Assembly (NCBI RefSeq): GCF_000316515.1
Contig: NC_019675.1
Coordinates: forward strand, 1,054,001-1,118,000
Reading direction: 5' to 3'
Length of the DNA stretch: 64,000 bases
Source: Cyanobium gracile PCC 6307
Lineage (GTDB): Bacteria; Cyanobacteriota; Cyanobacteriia; PCC-6307; Cyanobiaceae
Shown: in pieces, positions 27,985 through 40,400 of the stretch
Position numbering within the stretch: position 1 is the first letter of the stretch
Layout of the letters: every line of letters starts with the position of its first letter
Program-made: the position numbers and the translations under genes
Notes under the pieces: model-generated
What the model saw: only the letters and a program-made list of their open reading frames with translations
What the model was told of the DNA's origin: nothing
The model's database searches: none

Positions 27985-28503
27985 TTGTCCGTCCCCGCTT
28001 CCCCCACCCTGCGCTGGGTCACCGCCGGTCTGCTGCTGATGGCGGCCGTCCTCTGCCTGGCGCTTCCCTTCGTGTCGGCCACCCTGCTGACCATCGCCCT
28101 CGGTGGGGTGTCGGTCGCGGCGGGCGCCTCCCAGCTGCTGCGGCTCACCTCGGCCGATGACACCCGCAGCAAGGTGTTCCGCGCCATCTCCGGGGTGCTG
28201 TATGTGGTGGGCGGCATCGGCCTGGTGGCCTTCCCGGTGGCCAGCACCGTGAGTCTGACCCTGTTCATCGGCGTCCTGCTGGCCGTCGAGGGGGTGATGG
28301 AGCTGGCGGGCGCCGCCGCCGGTGCCGGGCCGGCCCGGGGCCTGGTGCTGCTCGATGGCATCGTCACCGTGGTGCTCGGGGGAATGCTGATCGCCGAGTG
28401 GCCCTCCGACAGCATCTGGGCGATCGGCACCCTGTTCGGCTTCGGCCTGGCCTTCTCCGCCTTCAACCTGATCACCGCCGCCCCGCCCGCCGCCGAGGGC
28501 TGA
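27985..28503 (+). CDS. HdeD/DUF308-family membrane protein
   Basis: Six-span inner-membrane protein of 172 aa from TTG 27985, almost entirely hydrophobic with short loops. The family pattern is visible twice: LLTIALGGVSVAAGASQLLR and LFIGVLLAVEGVMELAGAA, each followed by a loop (FRAISGVLYVVGGIGLVAFP; LDGIVTVVLGGMLIAEWPSD). HdeD in E. coli belongs to the acid-resistance island, but its mechanism is not known; cyanobacterial members are uncharacterised. The gene ends 3 bp before the stop of the convergent ggt. Confidence 0.85.
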   Translation: MSVPASPTLRWVTAGLLLMAAVLCLALPFVSATLLTIALGGVSVAAGASQLLRLTSADDTRSKVFRAISGVLYVVGGIGLVAFPVASTVSLTLFIGVLLAVEGVMELAGAAAGAGPARGLVLLDGIVTVVLGGMLIAEWPSDSIWAIGTLFGFGLAFSAFNLITAAPPAAEG

Positions 28504-28506
28504 GCC

Positions 28507-30330
28507 TCATTCGGCCACGGCCGGGCCCTCGGCCCGGCGGGGATCCACCGCCCCCAGGCTGCCGCCGCCCTCCAGCACCTCGACGCTGTTGGCGGCCCCC
28601 ATGGACGGGGACTGGCGCACGCTGTGTCCCATGGCCTCCAGCAGGCGCCGGGTGTCGGGGCTGACGCCCTGCTCCAGATCGATCCGATCAGGCCACAGCT
28701 GGCTGTGGATCCGGGGCGTGGCGACGGCGCCCGCCAGGTTGAGGCCATGCACCATCCGGTTGAGCAGCACCTGGAGCACGGTGGTGATGATGCGGCTGCC
28801 GCCGGGGCTGCCGGTGGCGATCCAGGGGCGGCCATCGGGGCGGAACACCAGGGTGGGGGCCATCGAGCTGAGCGGCCGCCGGCCGGGGGCGATGGCGTTG
28901 GCCGACCCCTGGCGCAGGCCGAAGGCGTTGGCGCTGCCCGGGAGGGCAGTGAAGTCGTCCATCTCGTTGTTGAGCAGGAAGCCCATCCCCGGGACCGTGA
29001 TGCCGTTGCCGTAGGGGAAGTTGAGGGTGGTGGTGAGGGCCGCCAGCCCGCCCTGGCGGTCGGCCACCGAGAGGTGGGTGGTGTTGGTGCCTTCTGTGGC
29101 GGCGGCCGCCTCCAGCCCCGGGGCCGGGGTGTGGCGCTGGGGGTCGATGCGGCGGCGCAGGGCGTCGAGATGGGCCGGCGACAGCAGCCGTTCCACCGGC
29201 ACCGGCACCTGGTCGGGGTCGCCGAGCAGGGCGTTGCGGTCGCGGTAGGCCAGGTTCATGGCTTCGGCCATGGGATGGAGGCTGGCGGCGGCATTCAGGC
29301 CGGAGGCCGCCAGGTCGAAGGGTTCGAGGATCCCCAGCAGCTGCAGCAGGGTGAGCCCGCCGCCGGGCGGCGGCATCGAGAGCACCGGATGGCCGCGGAA
29401 CTCGCGCCGCAGCGGCCGCACCAGCTGGGCGCGGTAGGCGCGCAGGTCGTTGTGGCTGATCAGGCCACCGCCCCGCTCCATGGCCACCACCAGGGCGTCG
29501 GCCACCGGCCCCCGATAGAAGCCGTTCTCCCCTTCGGCGGCGATGCGCCGCAGGCTGGCCGCCAGCTCGCGCTGGCGCAGCCGTGTGCCCGGCACCGGGG
29601 GCGGCAGGAACAGGCTTCGGGAGACGGTGTCGGTCTGCAGCCGCGGGGCGGCGGCGGCCAGGGAATCGCTCAGCTCGCGGCTCACCGGGAACCCGTCCAC
29701 CGCCAGCCGGATCGCCGGCGCCATCACCTGGGCCAGCGGCAGGCGGCCGTAGCAGCGCTGGGCCAGGGCCAGGCCGGCGACGCTGCCGGGCACGGCGGTG
29801 CTGAGCAGGCTGCGGGTGGCGCGGGCCCGGTCGACCTGGCCATCGGGGCCCAGGAACATCGTGGCCGTGGCCGCCGCCGGGGCCGTCTCGCGGAAGTTCA
29901 CCGCCACCGCGGTGCCGCCGCCGATGGCCAGCTCGGGCCCGGCAGCATTGGTGCCAGCGGCAGCCCCGGCCAGGCAGCCCCGCTGGCGGGCCGGCGAGGG
30001 GCCGGGCAGCCAGAGCAGCAGGAAGCCGCCGCCGCCCAGGTTGCCGGCCTGGGGCAGGGTGACCGCCAGGGCGAAGGCGGTGGCCACCGCCCCGTCCACC
30101 GCGTTGCCCCCCTGGCGCAGGATCGCCGCCCCCGCCGCCGAGGCCAGCGGCTCCTGGGCCGCCACCAACCCCCGGGCCGACCACAGCGGCCGGAAGCGCT
30201 GCTCACCCTCCAGCAGCACATTGCTTTCCGGCGCGGCGAGCGCGGCAGGCGCCTGGGCCTGGGCCTGGGCCACCGGCACGGCCAGCAGCAGCAGCGCCGC
30301 CCCGGCGGCCCCCCGGAGAGCCACGCTCAC
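28507..30330 (-). CDS. ggt: Gamma-glutamyltranspeptidase
   Basis: Secreted Ntn-hydrolase that removes or transfers the gamma-glutamyl group of glutathione, 607 aa. GTG 30330 gives a signal peptide (ALLLLAVPVAQAQAQA). The large-subunit region has LASAAGAAILRQGGNAVDGA and LSMPPPGGGLTLLQLLGILE. Self-cleavage should occur before Thr417 in GTNTTHLSVADRQGG, the nucleophile of the small subunit; NGITVPGMGFLLNNEMDDFT and RRPLSSMAPTLVF follow. Its GTG overlaps the 5-oxoprolinase stop by 4 bp (GTGA), so the two act as a unit: breakdown of gamma-glutamyl compounds and recovery of glutamate. Confidence 0.94.
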   Translation of the reverse strand: MSVALRGAAGAALLLLAVPVAQAQAQAPAALAAPESNVLLEGEQRFRPLWSARGLVAAQEPLASAAGAAILRQGGNAVDGAVATAFALAVTLPQAGNLGGGGFLLLWLPGPSPARQRGCLAGAAAGTNAAGPELAIGGGTAVAVNFRETAPAAATATMFLGPDGQVDRARATRSLLSTAVPGSVAGLALAQRCYGRLPLAQVMAPAIRLAVDGFPVSRELSDSLAAAAPRLQTDTVSRSLFLPPPVPGTRLRQRELAASLRRIAAEGENGFYRGPVADALVVAMERGGGLISHNDLRAYRAQLVRPLRREFRGHPVLSMPPPGGGLTLLQLLGILEPFDLAASGLNAAASLHPMAEAMNLAYRDRNALLGDPDQVPVPVERLLSPAHLDALRRRIDPQRHTPAPGLEAAAATEGTNTTHLSVADRQGGLAALTTTLNFPYGNGITVPGMGFLLNNEMDDFTALPGSANAFGLRQGSANAIAPGRRPLSSMAPTLVFRPDGRPWIATGSPGGSRIITTVLQVLLNRMVHGLNLAGAVATPRIHSQLWPDRIDLEQGVSPDTRRLLEAMGHSVRQSPSMGAANSVEVLEGGGSLGAVDPRRAEGPAVAE

Positions 30331-33300
30331 AGGGCGGCTCCGGCGGCGCCATAGCCGCCGCCGCCGGGGGTGGCTATCTCCAGCAGGTCGCCGGGCTGGA
30401 CGCTCACCTGATCGCAGCCGGCCAGCTCCTCCAACCGGCCATCGGCCCGCTCCAGCCGGTTGCGGCCCACGGCGCCATCGCCCCCGCCTGCCAGGCCGAA
30501 GGGGGGCACCCGCCGGGATCCCGAGAGGATGGCGACGGTCATCGGCGCCAGGAAGCGCAGCCGCCGCACCACCCCCTCACCGCCGGGCCAACGCCCCGTG
30601 CCGCCGCTGCCGCGGCGGATGGCGAAGCGTTCAAGGCGCACCGGGAAACGGTCCTCGAGGATCTCCGGATCGGTGAGACGTGAGTTGGTCATGTGGCTCT
30701 GCACCGCGCTGGCTCCGGCAAAGCCGCGACCATCGGGCCGCATGCCAGCCCCGGTGCCGCCGCAGATCGTCTCGTAATACTGGCAGCGGGCATCGCCGAA
30801 GCTGAGGTTGTTCATCGTGCCCTGGGCCGCCGCCATCACCCCCAGGGCCCCGAACAGGGCGTTGGTGACCGCCTGGGACGTTTCGACGTTGCCGGCCACC
30901 ACCGCCGCCGGCGCCAGCGGGTGCAGCAGGCAGCCCTCGGGCACCACCAGATCGATCGGCGCGAAGCAGCCGGCGTTGAGCGGAATCGGGCGACCCACCA
31001 GGCAGCGGAACACGTAGAGCACCGCCGCCTTGGTGATCGCCAGCGGGGCGTTGACGTTGCCCTGCTGCTGGGGGGAGGTGCCGCTGAAATCGATGCGGGC
31101 GCGGCGGGCGGCCCGGTCGATGCGCACGGCCACGACGATGCGGCTGCCGTTGTCGAGTTCCACCGTGTGCTCGCCATCGCTGAGGCCGGCGATCGCCTCG
31201 GCCACCGCCGCCTCGGCGTTGGCCAGCACGTGGCCCATGTAGGCGCGCACCTCGCCTGGTCCCTCGCGGGCCAGCAGCCGCTGCAGTTCGTCCACCCCCA
31301 GTTGGTTGGCAGCCGCCTGGGCCTGAAGGTCGGCCAGCAGCTGGTCGGGGTTGCGCACCGGGTGGGGGCCGGCGGCCAGGCGCTGCCGCCAGGCCGCCGC
31401 ATCGAACTGGCCCAGGCGCAGCAGCGGCACGTGGCGCAGCAGCAGCCCCTCCTCCTCGATGTGGCGGCTGAAGGGGGGCATCGAGCCCGGGGTGAGGCCG
31501 CCCACGTCGGCATGGTGGCCGCGGCAGGCCACGAACAGCAGCGGCTCCGGCCCGGCCTCGGCGCGGAACACCGGCGTGATCACGGTGATGTCGGGCAGGT
31601 GGGTGCCGCCATCGAAGGGGTCGTTGGAGGCGTAGGCCTCGCCGGGCGCCAGCGGCGGAACGGTACCGGCGGCGACGGCGGCCAGCAGGCTGGCGACGCT
31701 GGCCCCCATCGAACCGAGGTGCACGGGAATGTGGGGGGCGTTGGCCACCAGCCGGCCGGCGCCATCGAACAGGGCACAGGAGAAGTCGAGCCGCTCGCGG
31801 ATGTTCACCGAGCGGCTGCACTGGCGCAGCCGTTCGCCCATCTGCTCGGCGATGGCGCTGAAGCGGTGGTTGTAGAGCTCCAGCCGCACCGGATCCACCG
31901 CCTCGGCACCGCCGCTGGCCAGGGCCGCCCCGGCGACCGGCGCCTGCCGCTCCAGCAGCAGCTCGCCCCCCGCCAGCACCCGGCCGCCCCAGCCGGGCTC
32001 CAGCACGGTGGTGCCCGTGGGCTCCACCACCAGGGTCGGCCCCGCAATCCGCTGGCCCGCCACCAGCTGCTGCCGGCGCCAGAGGGGCACCTGGCGCCAG
32101 ACCATCCCGGCGCCACAGCCCCCGCTGTGCTCGTCCGCCAGGCAAAGGGGCACCCATTCAGAGGGTTCGGGCGGATCCGCCGCCGCAGGGAGTTCAGCGG
32201 CCCTGACGCCCCCTGCCGAGGACCCAGGCGTCGGGGCCCCCACCTCCACCACCAGCCTCTCCACCACCAGCGGCTCGTCGGGCACCACGAAACCGAACCG
32301 CTGCCGGTGGCGCTCCTCAAAGGCGGCGCGCAGGTCCGCCAGCAGGCCATCCGCTGGAGCCGCCGGCCAGGGCAGCTCAAGCCCCTGGTCGCTGCCGCCA
32401 TAGCGCAGCTCCAGGCGGACCTGGCGCCGTGGCTCCTGACCCGCCGCCAGATCGCCTCCGGCGCGCAGCTCGGCGGAGGCCTCAGCCAGCAGCGCCTCGA
32501 TCGCCCGCTCCAGCTGGGGCAACAAGGCCGGCTCCAGGGGCTGGCGCAGGGTGCGCTCCCGCAGCAGGGAGGGGCGGGCCAGGCCGATGCCGTAGGCCGA
32601 GAGCACCCCGGCCAGGGGATGGAGCAGCACCCGGGTGAGGCCGAGGGCTTCGGCCAGGGGGCAGGTGAGCTGGCCGCCGGCGCTGCCGAAGGTGACGAGC
32701 ACGGCGCCGCGCAGGTCGTGGCCGCGCTGGATCGAGATGCGGCGGATTGCCTCGGCCATGCGCTCGATGGCGATCGTCAGCGCCCCCTGGGCCGCCGCCT
32801 CCGGACCGTCCAGCCCCAGCTGGCGGGCCAGGGCCCCGAAGCGCTCCAGCACCACCCCCCGATCGGCCGGCCGGTCGCCGCGGGGTCCGAACAGCCGCGG
32901 CAGCGCCTGCACCGGCAGCCGGCCCAGCAGCAGGTTGGCGTCGGTGACCGCCAGGGGGCCGCCACGGCCGTAGCAGGCGGGGCCGGGGTTGGCGCCGGCC
33001 GAGCGGGGCCCCACCTGCAGGCGGCCGTCCGCGACGTGCAGCACCGAGCCACCGCCGGCCGCCACGGTGTGAATCGGCAGCATCGGCGCCAGCAGCCGCA
33101 GGCCATCGATCTCCGTTTCCGTGCTGCGCTCCCAGGCCACCGCACCGCGGCTGCCGTCGAAGTGGAAGACGTCGGTAGAGGTGCCGCCCATGTCGAAGCC
33201 GAGGATCGGGGCGTCGCCGAAGCCGGCAGCCTCCGCGACTGCCACGGCGGCCACCATCCCACCGGCGGGACCGGAAAGGATCGTGTCCTTGGCCCGCAGC

Positions 33301-34106
33301 AGGCCGGGGGCCTGCAGGGCGCCGGCGGAGGTCATCACCCGCAGGGGGATGGCGGCGCCGATGGCGGCGCGAACCTGATCGAGATAGGCGCCCAGCACCG
33401 GGGCCAGGGCCGCCTCCAGCACGGTGGTGTCGAGGCGGGGCACCAACCGGGGCTGGCGACTGAGCTGGTTGGAGAGGACCACCGGAGCCAAGCCGCGGGA
33501 CGCCAGCCAGCTCCCCAGGGCCTGCTCGTGGCGGGGGTGGCGGCAGGCGTGCAGGAGGGCGACGGCCACGCTGCGGAAGCCATCGGCCCAGGCCTGCGCC
33601 AGCTCCGCCTCCAGGGCCCCATCCAGCTGCAGGGATTCGAGTTCTTTGCCATCCGCCGCCAGCCGGCCGCCCACTTCGATCACCCGCAGGGGCGGCGGCT
33701 CGGGGCGCTCGATGGCCAGCGCGAAGAGGTGGGGGCGGTGCTGGTCGCCGATGCGCTGCAGGTCGGCGAAGCCGCGGTTGACCAGCAGCAGCACCGGTGC
33801 CCCCTGCCGCTCCAGCAGGGCGTTGGTCGCGACGGTGGTGCCCAGCCGCACCTCCGCCACGGCACCGGGGGGGATGGGGTGGTGGGGCGGCAGGCCGAGC
33901 AGCTCACGCACGGCGGTGACGGCGGGATCGGGCGGAGGGCTGCCGTCCGCCGGCGGCGGCGGATCGGAGAGCAGCTTGCGCACCACCAGCTCGCCGGCGG
34001 GCGAGCAGGCCACCACATCGGTGAAGGTGCCGCCCCGGTCGATCCAGAACCGCCAGCCGATGTGTGACGCGTCCGGGGACCCCGGCACGGGGATGGAGGC
34101 GAGCAC
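30327..34106 (-). CDS. oplA: 5-oxoprolinase (ATP-hydrolysing), HyuA-HyuB fusion
   Basis: ATP-dependent opening of 5-oxoproline to glutamate, 1,259 aa, the usual length of the fused bacterial/eukaryotic enzyme. The N-terminal half is HyuA-like: [59 protein letters not shown] and [20 protein letters not shown]. The HyuB-like half begins about residue 735 ([18 protein letters not shown]) and contains [20 protein letters not shown] and [17 protein letters not shown] 34106 is the first plausible start. First gene of a two-gene operon with ggt. A distant alternative is a hydantoinase or acetone-carboxylase-type enzyme, but length and ggt linkage favour oxoprolinase. Confidence 0.92.
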   Translation of the reverse strand: MLASIPVPGSPDASHIGWRFWIDRGGTFTDVVACSPAGELVVRKLLSDPPPPADGSPPPDPAVTAVRELLGLPPHHPIPPGAVAEVRLGTTVATNALLERQGAPVLLLVNRGFADLQRIGDQHRPHLFALAIERPEPPPLRVIEVGGRLAADGKELESLQLDGALEAELAQAWADGFRSVAVALLHACRHPRHEQALGSWLASRGLAPVVLSNQLSRQPRLVPRLDTTVLEAALAPVLGAYLDQVRAAIGAAIPLRVMTSAGALQAPGLLRAKDTILSGPAGGMVAAVAVAEAAGFGDAPILGFDMGGTSTDVFHFDGSRGAVAWERSTETEIDGLRLLAPMLPIHTVAAGGGSVLHVADGRLQVGPRSAGANPGPACYGRGGPLAVTDANLLLGRLPVQALPRLFGPRGDRPADRGVVLERFGALARQLGLDGPEAAAQGALTIAIERMAEAIRRISIQRGHDLRGAVLVTFGSAGGQLTCPLAEALGLTRVLLHPLAGVLSAYGIGLARPSLLRERTLRQPLEPALLPQLERAIEALLAEASAELRAGGDLAAGQEPRRQVRLELRYGGSDQGLELPWPAAPADGLLADLRAAFEERHRQRFGFVVPDEPLVVERLVVEVGAPTPGSSAGGVRAAELPAAADPPEPSEWVPLCLADEHSGGCGAGMVWRQVPLWRRQQLVAGQRIAGPTLVVEPTGTTVLEPGWGGRVLAGGELLLERQAPVAGAALASGGAEAVDPVRLELYNHRFSAIAEQMGERLRQCSRSVNIRERLDFSCALFDGAGRLVANAPHIPVHLGSMGASVASLLAAVAAGTVPPLAPGEAYASNDPFDGGTHLPDITVITPVFRAEAGPEPLLFVACRGHHADVGGLTPGSMPPFSRHIEEEGLLLRHVPLLRLGQFDAAAWRQRLAAGPHPVRNPDQLLADLQAQAAANQLGVDELQRLLAREGPGEVRAYMGHVLANAEAAVAEAIAGLSDGEHTVELDNGSRIVVAVRIDRAARRARIDFSGTSPQQQGNVNAPLAITKAAVLYVFRCLVGRPIPLNAGCFAPIDLVVPEGCLLHPLAPAAVVAGNVETSQAVTNALFGALGVMAAAQGTMNNLSFGDARCQYYETICGGTGAGMRPDGRGFAGASAVQSHMTNSRLTDPEILEDRFPVRLERFAIRRGSGGTGRWPGGEGVVRRLRFLAPMTVAILSGSRRVPPFGLAGGGDGAVGRNRLERADGRLEELAGCDQVSVQPGDLLEIATPGGGGYGAAGAAL

Positions 34107-34321
34107 GGGGAGCGACGGATCAAGGTCCTTCCCAGGATGTACCTGACGTGACCCACGGCAGGTTCATGGCACGCGGGACACCGACGGCAAGCTCTCGGAC
34201 CCTGGAGCGCCGGTCGGGCGGACAACCCATGAACAGCAGGTGAGTACCAGATAAGCGCCTCTATCGGACAAGTGAAAGGCGCAAGCGTGACAGCCGGTAA
34301 AGACTTAAATCTGGCTTAACA

Positions 34322-34340
34322 ACAGCTGGGCCCCAGCTGT
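34322..34340. repeat. 9-1-9 palindrome upstream of the giant repeat gene
   Basis: ACAGCTGGG-C-CCCAGCTGT, perfect on both arms, 100 bp upstream of the ATG. Too tight a loop for a good RNA hairpin and no T-run follows, so a protein-binding site is more likely than a terminator. The binding protein is unknown. Confidence 0.5.
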
Positions 34341-34430
34341 GCTATTCAATGCCCGTTCGTCGACATATCCCCTGGTAGCAACAGACACAAACTGTTGCAC
34401 TTTGTCGCCAGGGATACACTTTACTTTACC

Positions 34431-34435
34431 GGAGG
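34431..34435 (+). promoter_or_regulatory. Shine-Dalgarno sequence that fixes the giant gene's start
   Basis: GGAGG lies 5 bp before the ATG at 34441. Most genes in this window lack so clear a site. It selects ATG 34441 over the in-frame GTG at 34339. Confidence 0.75.
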
Positions 34436-34440
34436 CAGGC

Positions 34441-37400
34441 ATGGCAACGAGGACCTGGGATGGCGGAGCCGCCACCGACCTCTGGAATCTGGCCGATAAC
34501 TGGGATACCAATGTCATCCCCAGCAATGGCGATGACATCGTCATCGCGCCAGGTTTCGGGACAACGATCTTCAACGGATCCAGCCCTCTCGCGTCCCTCG
34601 CGGTCACCTCGCTTGACTCCGGCAGCAATCTGACGGTGTCCGGAGGTCTGCTGAGTGTCAGTGGCACCGCCAGTTTCGCAGCGGCTCTCAGCATCACTGG
34701 CGGCACTCTCGAGCTCAATGGCTCCAGCAGCATCAACACATTCGCCCAGTCGAGCGGCTCGCTGTCCGGCACCGGCACGGTCACCATAACGGGTCCCAGC
34801 ACGATCACCTTCGGAGATCATCGCGGCAGCGGCACCACCATCCTCCAGGGGCCCACCACCATCAGCGGCAGCGGCTTACGCCTCGATGGTGGTCGCACCC
34901 TGCAAAACGAGAACACGCTCACCTGGAGCGGTGGTCAGATCCTCTTCAACAACACCTTCACTGGAGGATCAGGCGGCCCTGGATCGGGCACGATCAACAA
35001 CATCGCCGGCGCCACCTTCACGGCCTCGGGGGATTCGGCGAGCAGCATCGCAGCGAGTAGTTTCGGGGTTTCCGATGATGGCACTGATGCCCTGTTTACC
35101 AATGCCGGAACTTTCCGCAAATCCAGCAGTAGCGCAACTAACATCACCACCGTTGGTGTCCTGTTCAACAACTCTGGAACCGTCGATGTTCAGACCGGGA
35201 GCCTGAACCTCAGCGGTGGCGGCATCCATACAGGCAACTTCACAGGTCTCGCCGGGATCATCAATTTCTCAGGCGGTACGCATCAGCTCAACGCCGGCTC
35301 CAGCATCACGACGCAGAACGTCAACTTCGGCGGCAGCGGCACCACGACGATCAACGGCACCTACAACGTCAGCGGCTCAACCGGCATGTCGGGCGGTAAC
35401 GCATCGATCAACGGCACTCTGACAAGTCTGGGATCGGCGCTGAATATCTTCGGCGGCATCCTGAATCTCAATGCCAGCAATGCCACTGTCGCAACGCTGA
35501 CCCAGATTAGTGGTGGGCTAGCAGGCACGGGCAATCTCACTGTCACCGGTGCCGCGACCATCACCTTCGGTGATCATCGCGGCAGCGGCACCACCATCCT
35601 CCAGGGGCCTAGCACCATCAGCGGCAGCGGCTTCCGCCTCGATGGTGGTCGCACCCTACGCAACGAGAACATCCTCACCTGGAGCGGTGGCGCGATCGTC
35701 TTCAACAACACCTTCACCGGAGGATCAGGCGGCCCTGGATCGGGCACGATCAATAACATCGCCGGCGCCACCTTCATCGCCTCAGGGAATTCAGCGGCCA
35801 GCATCTTCGCGAGCAACTTCAGCGCCGGCGACAATGGCGCCGATGCCCTGTTCACGAATGCCGGTGCGTTCCGCAAATCCGACAGCGCCGATAACAACAC
35901 GACGGCTGTTGACGTCGTCTTCAACAACACCGGCACGGTGGACGTGCTCACCGGCATCCTCGACCTCACCAATGGAGGCACCCACACCGGCAACTTCACC
36001 GGCACCGCCGGCACGATCGGCTTCGGGGGCGGCACCCATCTGCTCAATGCCAGCTCAAACCTCACCACCCAGAACGTTCGCTTCAGCGGCAGCGGCACCA
36101 CCACGATCAACGGCACCTACAACGTCGCCGGCACCACCAGCCTCACGGCCGGCAGCGCCTCGATCGGCGGCACCCTCACCAGCCTGGGCGCGGCGCTGAA
36201 CATCAGCGCCGGCCTTCTCAACCTCAATGCCAGCAATGCCAGCGTCGGGACCCTGACCCAATCCGGCGGTGGGCTGGATGGCACGGGCACCCTCACCGTC
36301 ACCGGTGCAGCGACGATCACCTACGGCGACCACCGCGGCACGGGCACCACGATCCTCCATGGACCCACCACGATCAGTTCCAGTGGCTTCCGCCTCGATG
36401 GTGGCCGCACCCTGCGCAACCAGAACATCCTCACCTGGAGCGGCGGCCAGATCAATCTCAACAACACCTTCACTGGAGGATCAGGCGGCCCTGGGTCGGG
36501 CGCCATCAACAACATCGCCGGCGCCACCTTCATCGCCTCAGGAAATTCTGCGACCAGCATCGCCGCGAGCAGCTTCAGCGTCAGCGACAACGGCAGCGAT
36601 GCCCTGTTCACCAACGCCGGCACCTTCCGCAAATCCGGCAGCAGCGACACCAGCACAACCACCGTTGACGTCATCTTCGACAACACCGGCACCGTGGATG
36701 TGCTCACCGGCATCCTCAACCTCACCAATGGTGGTACCCACACCGGTAACTTCGCTGTGGCCGCTGGCGCCGTGATCGGTTTTGGGGGCGGCACCCATCA
36801 GATCAATGCGGGCACGATCACCTCACCCGGCACGGTACGGCTGAGTGGCAGTACCACCGTCAACCTCAACACCGCCTATGCGATCGCGGGCACCACCGAG
36901 ATTCAGAGTGGTTCCCTGAACCTCCTGGGAGGCAACGCCTCCACGGGAGCTCTGATTCAGAGCGGCGGCACCGTGGCCGGCACCGGTGATTTCACCGTGT
37001 CCGGAGGGTCAGCTTTCAGCTCCGGCGACCACAGGGGCAACGGCACCACCATCCTCCAAGGCCCCGCCACGATCAGCTCAGGCGGCCTCCGCCTCGATGG
37101 TGGCCGCACCCTGCGCAACCAGAACACGCTCACCTGGAGCGCTGGCCAGATCCTGTTCAACAACAACATCAACGGCACCTCCATCCCGGGTTCGGGCACC
37201 ATCAACAACATCGCCGGCGCCACCTTCATCGCCTCGGGGAATGGGGCGAACAGCATCGCTGTGAGCAACTTCAGCGCCGGCGACAATGGCAGCGATGCCC
37301 TGTTCACCAACGCCGGCACCTTCCGCAAATCCGGCAGCAGCGACACCAGCACAACCACCGTTGACGTCATCTTCGACAACACCGGCACCGTGGATGTGCT

Positions 37401-40400
37401 CACCGGCATCCTCAACCTCACCAATGGTGGTACCCACACCGGTAACTTCGCTGTGGCCGCTGGCGCCGTGCTCGGCTTCGGGGGCGGCACCCATCAGATC
37501 AATGCGGGCACGATCACCTCACCCGGCACGGTACGGCTGAGTGGCAGTACCACCGTCAACCTCAACACCGCCTATGCGATCGCGGGCACCACCGAGATTC
37601 AGAGTGGTTCCCTGAACCTCCTGGGAGGTAACGCCTCCACGGGAGCTCTGATTCAGAGCGGCGGCACCGTGGCCGGCACCGGTGATTTCACCGTGTCCGG
37701 AGGGTCAGCTTTCAGCTCCGGCGACCACAGGGGCAACGGCACCACCATCCTCCAAGGCCCCGCCACGATCAGTTCAGGCGGCCTCCGCCTCGATGGTGGC
37801 CGCACCCTGCGCAACCAGAACACGCTCACCTGGAGCGCTGGCCAGATCCTGTTCAACAACAACATCAACGGCACCTCCATCCCGGGTTCGGGCACCATCA
37901 ACAACATCGCCGGCGCCACCTTCATCGCCTCGGGGAATGGGGCGACCAGCATCGCCGCCAGCAACTTCAGCGCCGGTGACAATGGCAGCGATGCCCTGTT
38001 CACGAATGCCGGCACCTTCCGCAAAACCGGCAGCAACGACACCAGCACAACCACCGTTGACGTCACCTTCAACAACACCGGCACGGTGGATGTGGACACC
38101 GGCATCCTCGATCTCAGAAATGGCGGCACCCACAGCGGCAACTTCGATGTGGCGGCAGGTACCGTGCTCGGCTTCGGGGGCGGCACCCACCGGCTCACAG
38201 GCGGCACGGCCACAGGGAGCGGGACGCTGAGGCTGAGCACAGGCGTGCTCGACATCACGAATCCCTACACCGTGGCTTCCGCCTTCAGCATGACAAACGG
38301 CTCCGTGCAGGGTGCGGATCTGACGCTGAGCGGCCCAGCCAGCTTCACGTTCGGTGACCATCGCGGCAGCGGCACCACGATCCTTCAGGGGCCCACCACC
38401 ATCAGCGGCAGCGGCTTCCGCCTCGATGGTGGTCGCACCCTGCGCAACCAGAACACGCTCACCTGGAGCGCTGGCCAGATCCTGTTCAACAACAACGTCA
38501 ACGGCACCTCCATCCCGACTTCGGGCACCATCAACAACAGCGCCGGTGCCACCTTCATCGCCTCAGGGGATTCAGCATTCAGCATCACCGCCAGCAACTT
38601 CGGCGCCGGCGACGATGGCGCCGATGCCCTGTTCACCAATGCTGGCACTTTCCGCAAATCCGGCAGCATTGCCACCAGCACCACAACGGTTGACGTCGCC
38701 TTCAACAACACCGGACTGGTGGAGGTTCTCAGTGGCAACCTGAACTTCTCCAATTTCAACCAGACGGCCGGGGAAACTCGGCTCACCGGAGGCACCCTCC
38801 TCTCCTTCAATAACATCAATATCACCGGCGGCATCCTTAGCGGCCAAGGGATCATCGACATCAATAACAGCGGGATCGACACCCTGAATCTCGACAATTC
38901 CAGGATCACCCCCGGCACTGGCGTCAACGACTACAAGACCCTGACGATTGAAGGAAACCTCCAAGGCAGCGGTGATAGCTCCGTGGACATTGAAATCGGC
39001 AGCCTGACGTCCTTTGATGTTCTCAACATCATCAATGCCGCAAATTTCATCACTGGCGACAGGATCAATATCACCACTGCAGTCGGCTTCACCCCCAACG
39101 CAGGGGATAGTTTCAGAGTTCTGACCTACGGATCGGCCCCTGCCGACCTAGCCAGCAGGCTCCAGTTCACCAATCTGTTCATCAGCCCCACGCTGAGCTA
39201 CCAGCCCATCTTCAACACCAACGATGTCACGCTGCAGGTCGTGCAAACGGCGGCTCCAGGCAGCTTCAGCATCAATAACGCCAGCGTCGTGGAAGGAAAT
39301 GGCGGCACCCGAACGATTGTCTTCACGGTCAGCCTGGACAATGCGGTGGCAGGTGGTGCCAGTGTCAGCTATGCCACTGCCAATGGCACAGCAACGGCCG
39401 GGGTGGACTACGCCGCCACCAGCGGCACACTGAACTTCACTGGCATCGCCGGGGAAACCCAGACGATCTCGGTGACAGTCAATGGTGACTCGTTGGTTGA
39501 ACTCAACGAAAGCTTCTTGGTCAATCTGAGCAACCCGACCAACGGAGCGCTCATCGCCGATGGACAAGGCGTTGGCACCATCACCAATGATGATGCCGCC
39601 ACCCTGAACATTTTCAATGTCGTCCAGTCAGAGGGCAACACCGGTACCACCGAATTCCTCTTCAACGTCTCCCTGACCGCCGCCGTCGACGTGCCCATCA
39701 GTGTCGACTTCGCCACCAACAACAACACCGCCACCCTGGCCGACAACGATTTCCAGGCGGCGAGCGGCACTCTCAACTTCAGCGGCACCGCCGGTGAGAC
39801 CAGGCAAATCAGTATCAATGTCGTCGGTGACACCAACGTCGAATCGAACGAAAACTTCTTCGTCAACCTCAGCAACCTGCAGGCCGGGGGACGCAACGTC
39901 TCTCTGGGCGCCTCCCAGGGGGTAGGCACCATTGTCAATGACGACGTCGCTGCCCTGCCCACCATCACCCTGGCCGTCTCCCCGGCCAGCGTTCTGGAAA
40001 ACGGTGCCACCAACCTCGTCTACACCTTCACCCGCACCGGCGCCACCACCAATCCGCTCACCGTCGACTACACCATCGGCGGCAGCGCCACCAACGGCAC
40101 CGACTACGGCCTGATCCCCGCCTCCGTCAGCTTCGCCGCCGGCTCGGCCACCGCCACCGTCACCGTCGATCCCACTGGCGATGCCGTCGTCGAGGCCAAC
40201 GAGACCGTTTCCCTGACCCTCGCCGCCAACGCCGCCTACAGCATCGGCACCGCCGGAGCCGTCATCGGCACGATCAGCAACGACGACACCGCCGGCATCA
40301 CCGTCACGACCGGGCCGGAGGGCTTCCGGCCCAAGCGGCTGACCACCACGGAAGGGACCACCGATCCCACCGTCATCGCCGCCTGGCGGTTTGACGAGAC

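Larger units (their letters stand above)
34107..34440. other. 334-bp intergenic region between oplA and the giant repeat gene
   Basis: Divergent regulatory gap, visibly AT-richer than its flanks. It holds one strong palindrome (34322-34340) and a Shine-Dalgarno sequence (34431-34435). Stretches such as GACTTAAATCTGGCTTAAC near 34300 could house a -10 element, but no convincing pair of promoter boxes was found. No coding frame or RNA gene recognised. Confidence 0.5.

Noticed and set aside
30693..34067. Plus-strand open frame of 1,124 codons opposite oplA
   Set aside because: Antisense shadow of a high-GC gene: rich in His, Gln, Gly and Arg with no family motif, while the minus strand encodes clear oxoprolinase motifs.
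34339..34440. GTG start for the giant gene at 34339
   Set aside because: It overlaps the palindrome and has no ribosome-binding site, whereas ATG 34441 has GGAGG 5 bp upstream.
34800..38760. Regular direct repeats resembling an array such as CRISPR
   Set aside because: Period is 630-756 bp, always a multiple of 3, and the whole tract is translated; no short repeat/spacer pattern and no cas genes.
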